Positions 1 to 4,525 of a DNA stretch of 7,622 nt are shown piece after piece. The first letter of the stretch is position 1, and every line of letters starts with the position of its first letter. The notes beneath the pieces were generated by a model. It was not told where the DNA came from, ran no database searches, and worked only from the letters and a program-made list of their open reading frames with translations. Both the position numbers and the translations under genes were made by a program. The stretch covers positions 1-7,622 of the forward strand of contig JAFDWI010000008.1 of assembly GCA_018268545.1 (NCBI GenBank), read 5' to 3'. This DNA is from Actinomycetota bacterium (GTDB lineage Bacteria; Actinomycetota; Acidimicrobiia; Acidimicrobiales; Iamiaceae).

Positions 1-54
1 GTTGGCGTTCTCCACGATCGAGCGGAAGAATCGGTCATCGGCTGTGAACGTCAT
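1..54 (-). CDS. 5' end of an unidentified gene (partial; possibly PAS-type N-terminus)
   Basis: Only the first 18 codons are in the window, reading MTFTADDRFFRSIVENAN from an ATG at 54-52 and running off the left edge with no stop. The start is well supported: a perfect AGGAGG (plus-strand CCTCCT at 62-67) lies 7 nt before the ATG. The stretch DRFFRSIVENAN resembles the opening of many PAS sensor domains (the R-F-R-x-L-V-E-N-A pattern), so a PAS-containing signalling protein is a guess. 18 residues cannot prove it. The gene is divergent from the LLM oxidoreductase, sharing the 225-bp region 55-279. Confidence 0.6.
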   Translation of the reverse strand, partial: MTFTADDRFFRSIVENAN

Positions 55-97
55 GGCATCCCCTCCTGCGAGCTCCCCCGGCAGACGAACCCTCGGG

Positions 98-116
98 TCA
101 ATCCTCGCACGATTGA
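98..116. promoter_or_regulatory. Inverted repeat TCAATC-N7-GATTGA, candidate operator
   Basis: A perfect 6-bp inverted repeat with a 7-bp spacer lies in the divergent intergenic region between the partial minus-strand gene and the LLM oxidoreductase operon. The size and symmetry (19 bp) suit a dimeric helix-turn-helix regulator. The left half, read on the minus strand, contains TTGACC, which resembles a -35 element, but no convincing -10 follows. The regulatory role is inferred only from position and symmetry. Confidence 0.25.
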
Positions 117-182
117 TGCGCGTCTGCACCGGAACTCGTCGCGTGCTGCGTGGCGAACGAACCGAACCCCACCGACATGCCC

Positions 183-188
183 TATCGT
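183..188 (+). promoter_or_regulatory. Possible -10 element (TATCGT) for the LLM/crotonase operon
   Basis: TATCGT matches the actinobacterial TANNNT -10 pattern and would place transcription start near 195, giving a leader of about 85 nt before the SD and ATG at 280. No clear -35 is visible. A GTG at 195 sits at exactly the leaderless distance from this box, but its reading frame overlaps the oxidoreductase out of frame and has no protein-like features, so I read the box as a promoter for the operon, if it is real. The rest of 55-279 shows nothing else apart from the inverted repeat at 98-116 and the two SD sites. Confidence 0.25.
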
Positions 189-279
189 CGCCCGGTGAAC
201 GTCGGCGGCCGGAGTTCGACGACCCCGAACCGGATGCCCGAGCCGCTCGCAACCCACCCGTCTCTCGGAGGAACCCGTC

Positions 280-1301
<1,022 letters not shown>

Positions 1302-1305
<4 letters not shown>

Positions 1306-2120
1306 ACGCCGAGGGTGCCACGCCTGCGGTGGTGTCGCTCACCCGTGACGGGCACATCGCCCGGCTTCGGCTGGAGCGCCCCGAGAAGTTGAACGCGCAG
1401 ACCCACCGTATGTGGTTCGAGCTGCGCCAGATCGGCGACGCGATCGGGAGCGACACGTCGATCCGCGCGTTGATCGTGTCGGGCGCCGGTCGGTCGTTCT
1501 CGGCGGGTCTGGACACCGCCGTGCTCACCGACTTCTTCGGCTCGGCAGCGGCGGACGACCTGGAGGGTCTGGATTCCACCGCGATGGTTCGCCGGGTCCA
1601 GTACAGCTTCTCGTGGCTGGCCGAGACGCCGTATCCGACGATCGCCGCGGTGCAGGGCCACGCGCTGGGTGCGGGTTGTCAGCTCGCGTTGGCGTGCGAT
1701 CTGCGGATCGCCGCAGACGATGTTTCGATGGGGCTGCTGGAGACGAACTGGGGCCTGATGCCCGATCTGGGTGGCACGGTGTGGCTGCCCGAGTTGGTCG
1801 GTCCTGCCAAGGCCAAGGAGTTGATGTGGCTCGCCGAGCGCCTCGACGCCGATGAGGCGTTGCGGCTGGGTGTCGTGAACCGGGTCGTGCCCCGCGCCGA
1901 TCTGGACTCGGCGGTCGACGAGCTTGCGCTGCGCCTCGCGGCCCGGCCACCGCTTGCGGTCGCAGCGGTGAAGCGTGCCGTCGCGGCAAACGTCGACGGG
2001 ATCGAAGCGGGTCTCGCCGCAGCCGGGGCGGGCCAGTTGCGCTGCCTCGCGTCGAACGACCTGGCCGAAGCCGGCGCCGCATGGCTCGAGGGACGCGCCC
2101 CGGACTACACCGGCACTTGA
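1302..2120 (+). CDS. Enoyl-CoA hydratase/isomerase family protein (crotonase fold)
   Basis: This is a 272-residue crotonase. The GTG start at 1302 overlaps the preceding stop by 4 nt and is preferred over upstream starts, which would run deep into the oxidoreductase gene. The protein opens with VSLTRDGHIARLRLERPEKL, which is the usual first beta strands and RPEKLNA motif. FSAGLD (66-71) and the loop VQGHALGAGCQLALACDLRI (117-136) form the CoA and oxyanion-hole regions. The second catalytic position holds Glu147 in LLETNWGLMPDLGGT, but the position matching the first catalytic Glu of rat crotonase (E144) is Gln127. That favours a delta3-delta2 isomerase or a specialised reaction over classical hydration. 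The C-terminal helices (AARPPLAVAAVKRAV, then a trimerisation-type end) are complete. There is no obvious SD, so expression probably depends on coupling to the upstream gene. Confidence 0.92.
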
Positions 2121-2132
2121 CGCACATTTCCA

Positions 2133-2183
2133 CGAACTTCGGCCAAACAGGCGCGCTCGACGACCCCCGTTGGCCGAAGTTCG
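2133..2183. repeat. 51-bp dispersed hairpin repeat, copy 1
   Basis: The arms CGAACTTCGGCCAA (2133-2146) and TTGGCCGAAGTTCG (2170-2183) are perfectly complementary over 14 bp, with a 23-nt loop. The same unit occurs again at 3277-3327 in the same orientation, with only two base differences, both in the loop. This copy sits between the convergent crotonase and vapC genes, where it could fold in either transcript and act as a bidirectional terminator, although no T-tract follows. The remaining bases of the 117-bp gap show nothing recognisable. Confidence 0.85.
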
Positions 2184-2237
2184 CCAGGGGTGGGGATTGG
2201 GCGGTGTGCGGCGTAGGCGCGTGCCCGGTTGATGGGT

Positions 2238-2585
2238 TCAGGCGAGTGCGCGAAGCCGAAGCCCACGGACCGATTCGAAATCCTTCACGTTTCGCGTCGA
2301 CAAGTGGAGCCCGTGCTCGAGTGCGGTCGCGGCGATGAGTGCGTCGGGGAGTCGAAGGCCGAACTCACGCGCGACCCGTCCGGCCCGCTCCGCGATGTCG
2401 CGATCCACGCCCACTTCCCGAAAGGGTGCGAGGAGCTGGGAGGCCAAGCCGGTCGCGGTGTTGCCCGCGAAGAGCTCGGCTCGGGTGATGACCGAATAGT
2501 GCAGGCGATGTTTCCCGGGCCGGATCGCACGGGCGCCACGGAGATGATCGATGAAGATGTCGGTGTCGATGAGAAGGTCAGCCAC
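2238..2585 (-). CDS. vapC: VapC-type PIN-domain ribonuclease toxin
   Basis: A 115-residue PIN-domain protein, the normal size for VapC toxins, which are Mg2+-dependent endoribonucleases acting on tRNA, rRNA or mRNA. The acidic active-site residues are visible: Asp7 in LLIDTDIFIDHLRG, Glu37 in ITRAELFAG, Asp81 in LPDALIAATA, and Asp102 in STRNVKDF (with Asn99). I chose the GTG at 2585 rather than the upstream ATG at 2630, because the protein then starts directly at the beta strand ADLLIDTD, as VapC proteins do, and overlaps the antitoxin gene by 8 nt. There is no clear SD, which fits translational coupling to vapB. All catalytic residues are present, so the toxin looks intact. Its RNA target cannot be read from the sequence. 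Confidence 0.9.
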   Translation of the reverse strand: MADLLIDTDIFIDHLRGARAIRPGKHRLHYSVITRAELFAGNTATGLASQLLAPFREVGVDRDIAERAGRVAREFGLRLPDALIAATALEHGLHLSTRNVKDFESVRGLRLRALA

Positions 2586-2796
2586 GGCGCCAGGAGTCGC
2601 GAGATGGGACCTCCGCGTCGGGCGCGGCACCGAAGGTCGCGGCCAGAGCAGATGCTGGGTCGGCCTCGTGATCGAGGTAGGCGTCGAGCGCTCGACGGAT
2701 GACTTCAGCCATCGTCAGCCCCCCGGCGGCGGCCACGCGGTCGATCCTGGTCCTCTGCTCCTCGGTCAGGTAGACCTGGGTTCGAGTCGCCGACAT
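2578..2796 (-). CDS. vapB: VapB-type ribbon-helix-helix antitoxin
   Basis: The 72-residue protein begins MSATRTQVYLTEEQRTRIDR, a beta strand followed by a helix, and continues with a glycine turn and a second helix, TMAEVIRRALDAYL (28-41). This is the ribbon-helix-helix DNA-binding fold of CopG/VapB-type antitoxins. The C-terminal half, rich in Ala, Asp and Pro with DSWRRG at the end, is the likely flexible toxin-binding tail. The gene overlaps vapC by 8 nt, antitoxin first, the standard order for such modules. By family analogy it neutralises VapC and represses its own promoter as a complex. The ATG has no SD, but a -10 box lies 6 nt before it (2803-2808), suggesting a leaderless message. 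A longer reading frame continues upstream, but it has no protein-like content. Confidence 0.88.
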   Translation of the reverse strand: MSATRTQVYLTEEQRTRIDRVAAAGGLTMAEVIRRALDAYLDHEADPASALAATFGAAPDAEVPSRDSWRRG

Positions 2797-2802
2797 ACAG
2801 CA

Positions 2803-2831
2803 AGGATATACCGCACGGGATGCGGGTTCAG
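2803..2831 (-). promoter_or_regulatory. Candidate leaderless vapBC promoter with embedded inverted repeat
   Basis: On the minus strand, TATCCT (2808-2803) occupies -12 to -7 relative to the vapB ATG, and CTGAAC (2831-2826) lies 17 nt further upstream as a plausible -35. The spacer contains an inverted repeat, CCGCA-N5-TGCGG on the plus strand at 2811-2825, which fits where an autorepressing ribbon-helix-helix antitoxin would bind. Box positions are read directly; function is inferred. Confidence 0.5.
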
Positions 2832-2945
2832 CCGTCGCGGATGCGCCGATCGGGGGAGGTCCTGCAAGGGTTTGCCTACCCCACGAAACGCGCCGGAATG
2901 CCGGCAACGTGCAACGTTTGTGAGCTCCATGAAGCGTCGAGGCGC

Positions 2946-3209
2946 TCAGCGGTCCTTCCAAACCCACCAGGCGAGCAGGTCGACGTCGGGGTCCGGTGTG
3001 GATGCCGCGTAGTGGGCGCAGCGGAAGGTGTAGAGCATGCACACATCGGTCGGACCGTCGATCGCTTGGAGTTGCTCGTACAACCTGAACGGATCGTGTG
3101 TTGCAACGGCGGCAGCGTCGACGACACCGAGTCGTCGGTAGTCGTCGGCGACGGCCTTGCCGACACCGGGAAGATCTTCGAGACGCCGATACGGCGGCAG
3201 CTTCGCCAT
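2946..3209 (-). CDS. Cdd1 / 'pathogenicity locus' family helix-hairpin-helix protein
   Basis: The product is a small 87-residue protein. It has a helix-hairpin-helix motif near the N-terminus (LEDLPGVGKAVADDYRRLGV, 10-29), then DPFRLYEQLQAI, a cysteine-containing core DVCMLYTFRCAHYAA (55-69), and the C-terminal LLAWWVWKDR. This order and size match the Cdd1 family, annotated variously as pathogenicity locus or mitomycin resistance protein. The HhH motif suggests non-specific DNA contact, and the biochemical role of the family is unknown. The ATG has no good SD; TAATTT at 3223-3218 could be its -10, giving a very short or absent leader. It lies upstream of vapBC on the same strand, 149 bp away. 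Because vapB has its own candidate promoter, shared transcription is uncertain. Confidence 0.85.
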   Translation of the reverse strand: MAKLPPYRRLEDLPGVGKAVADDYRRLGVVDAAAVATHDPFRLYEQLQAIDGPTDVCMLYTFRCAHYAASTPDPDVDLLAWWVWKDR

Positions 3210-3217
3210 CGCCGGTC

Positions 3218-3223
3218 AAATTA
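3218..3223 (-). promoter_or_regulatory. Possible -10 element (TAATTT) for the Cdd1-family gene
   Basis: TAATTT occupies -14 to -9 relative to the ATG at 3209, two bases further out than in the leaderless neighbours, so a leader of 0-3 nt is possible. It is the most AT-rich spot of the 155-bp divergent region. A -35 is not obvious; TTGCCC lies only 13 nt upstream, too close for a standard promoter. Confidence 0.35.
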
Positions 3224-3276
3224 CCGTCACCAGACCGGGCAACCCGCCACCGAGCGCTCGCGCCAACTCGCCCACC

Positions 3277-3327
3277 CGAACTTCGGCCAAACAGGCGCGC
3301 TCGGCGACCCTCGTTGGCCGAAGTTCG
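3277..3327. repeat. 51-bp dispersed hairpin repeat, copy 2
   Basis: The arms are identical to copy 1 (3277-3290 and 3314-3327), with a 23-nt loop differing from copy 1 at two bases. Both copies point the same way, with starts 1144 bp apart. This copy is in a divergent promoter region, just upstream of the transporter -10 at 3353, so it is not in a terminator position for either neighbour. That argues for a dispersed mobile or REP-like repeat instead of a simple terminator. Confidence 0.85.
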
Positions 3328-3352
3328 CCGCTGGGGAGCGGCGGGGCGGCGG

Positions 3353-3358
3353 TAGCGT
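3353..3358 (+). promoter_or_regulatory. -10 element (TAGCGT) for a leaderless transporter gene
   Basis: TAGCGT matches TANNNT and lies exactly at -12 to -7 from the GTG start at 3365, so transcription would begin at or next to the start codon. No SD is present, which agrees with leaderless initiation. The expected -35 position (about 3330-3335) directly abuts the right arm of hairpin repeat copy 2 and does not match a consensus. Confidence 0.5.
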
Positions 3359-3364
3359 TCGCCC

Positions 3365-4438
3365 GTGCGACGTTCGACAACCGGCGCGATCGTAGGTTTG
3401 ACGAGCGCGGTTGCCTTCGGCGCGAGCGCACCGGTCGCGCAACGCCTCGTGCGCCACACCGATCCGCAACTTCTGGCTGGGATCCTGTACGCAGGGGCGG
3501 CATTGGCGTTGTGGATGTTCGGCAGCGCCGCCCGGCGTGACGAAGCCCCGTTGCAGCGAAGCGACGTTCCACGAATGGCCGTGATCATCGGACTCGGTGG
3601 CGTGATCGGTCCGGTCTTGATGCTCGTCGGGTTGCGCCACGTCAGCGGCACAACGGGAGCGCTGACGCTCAACCTCGAGGCTCCATTCACCGCTGTGGTC
3701 GCCGTGTGGTTCTTCGGCGAACATCTCGGGCGACGCGGTTGGATTGCCGGGTCGTTGATCGTGGCCGGGGCCACGCTGCTCGCCGGAGCGCCCGATTCGC
3801 TCGGGCGGAACCCAGTCGGCGTTGGACTGATTGCGCTGGCGTGTGTGTGTTGGGCCATCGACAACAACGTCACCCAACAATTGACGTTGCGCGACCCGGT
3901 CAGCATCGTTCGCGCGAAAGCCACCATCGCCGCGCTGGTCAACCTTTTGATCGCATTCGCCCGGCACAGTCCTGGACCGACCATCGGGGTTGTGGGCGCG
4001 GCGCTCGTCCTCGGCGCGCTCAGCTACGGGGTGAGCATTCTCGCGGACGCCTACGCGTTGCGGTTGATCGGCGCGGCCCGCGAGGCCGCGTTGTTTGCGA
4101 CCGCGCCGTTCGCGGGGGTTGCGGTCGCCGTCGCGATCGGCGAACCGTTCACGGCAATCGCTGGGATCGCCATGGTCTTGATGGCCGTTGGCGCATTCGC
4201 AATGGTGACCGAACGTCACAGTCACATCCACACCCACGACGAGATTGTGCATGAGCATCGCCACGTCCACGATGCCCATCACCTCCACGAGCATCCTCCG
4301 GGCGTCGACCCGGTTGCGCCGCACACGCACGTTCACCGACACGAGCCGCTTGTGCATCGCCACGAACATGTCGCGGATGCGCATCATCGGCACCCGCATC
4401 GACATCGGCGCCGTCACGGCCTCGGCCCGGCCCGCTGA
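3365..4438 (+). CDS. EamA/DMT-family transporter with duplicated histidine-rich C-terminal tail
   Basis: The 357-residue membrane protein has two EamA repeats, about 6-141 and 152-281, with roughly ten hydrophobic segments, the usual drug/metabolite transporter layout. Typical stretches are LNLEAPFTAVVAVWFFGE (102-119) ending the first repeat and ATAPFAGVAVAVAIGEPFTA (245-264) ending the second. Residues 285-351 form a tail with 25 histidines, made of two 35-residue units (285-319 and 320-354) whose histidines line up at 11 positions. The tail probably binds a transition metal such as Zn, Ni or Co, or senses it; the transported substrate is not evident. The GTG start is supported by a TAGCGT -10 box 6 nt upstream and the absence of an SD. 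The gene is divergent from the Cdd1-family gene and convergent with the helicase. Confidence 0.9.
   Translation: MRRSTTGAIVGLTSAVAFGASAPVAQRLVRHTDPQLLAGILYAGAALALWMFGSAARRDEAPLQRSDVPRMAVIIGLGGVIGPVLMLVGLRHVSGTTGALTLNLEAPFTAVVAVWFFGEHLGRRGWIAGSLIVAGATLLAGAPDSLGRNPVGVGLIALACVCWAIDNNVTQQLTLRDPVSIVRAKATIAALVNLLIAFARHSPGPTIGVVGAALVLGALSYGVSILADAYALRLIGAAREAALFATAPFAGVAVAVAIGEPFTAIAGIAMVLMAVGAFAMVTERHSHIHTHDEIVHEHRHVHDAHHLHEHPPGVDPVAPHTHVHRHEPLVHRHEHVADAHHRHPHRHRRRHGLGPAR
4217..4426 (+). repeat. Two tandem 35-codon His-rich units within the transporter tail
   Basis: Unit 1 (residues 285-319, bases 4217-4321) and unit 2 (residues 320-354, bases 4322-4426) align without gaps. Histidines coincide at 285/320, 287/322, 289/324, 291/326, 296/331, 298/333, 300/335, 305/340, 306/341, 308/343 and 310/345. 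Over the first 26 positions 15 residues are identical, with several conservative changes (Ser/Thr, Ile/Val, Asp/Glu, Ile/Leu). The last 9 residues of each unit have diverged. Confidence 0.85.
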
Positions 4439-4525
4439 GGTCGGGGGAGCCAGACCGGATCAGATTCGGACGAACGAGGCGCTTCACCGATGGCGGTCGA
4501 TCGCGTCGGTGGTTCGGCGGGTGCT

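Noticed and set aside
2586..2630. Upstream ATG at 2630 extending VapC by 15 residues
   Set aside because: The extension has no PIN-domain counterpart, while the GTG at 2585 starts directly before the first beta strand and gives the normal short overlap with vapB.
2133..3327. The two hairpin repeats as a CRISPR-like array or as insertion-sequence ends
   Set aside because: There are only two copies, over 1.1 kb apart, in direct and not inverted orientation, with no transposase between them and no target-site duplication visible at the outer edges.
2797..3984. Very long minus-strand open frame continuing upstream of vapB through the Cdd1-family gene and into the transporter
   Set aside because: It is antisense to the transporter and out of frame with the Cdd1-family gene, with composition typical of a shadow frame. 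Only its last 72 codons (vapB) look like a real protein.
3227..4417. 396-codon minus-strand frame opposite the transporter
   Set aside because: It is the antisense shadow of the transporter gene. The transporter frame shows two EamA repeats and proper hydrophobic segments, whereas this frame is Arg/Asp/His-rich without motifs.
4439..4525. Terminator between the convergent transporter and helicase genes
   Set aside because: Only a weak 5-bp pairing (ACCGA/TCGGT) with a long loop is visible and there is no T-tract, so it is not reported as a feature.
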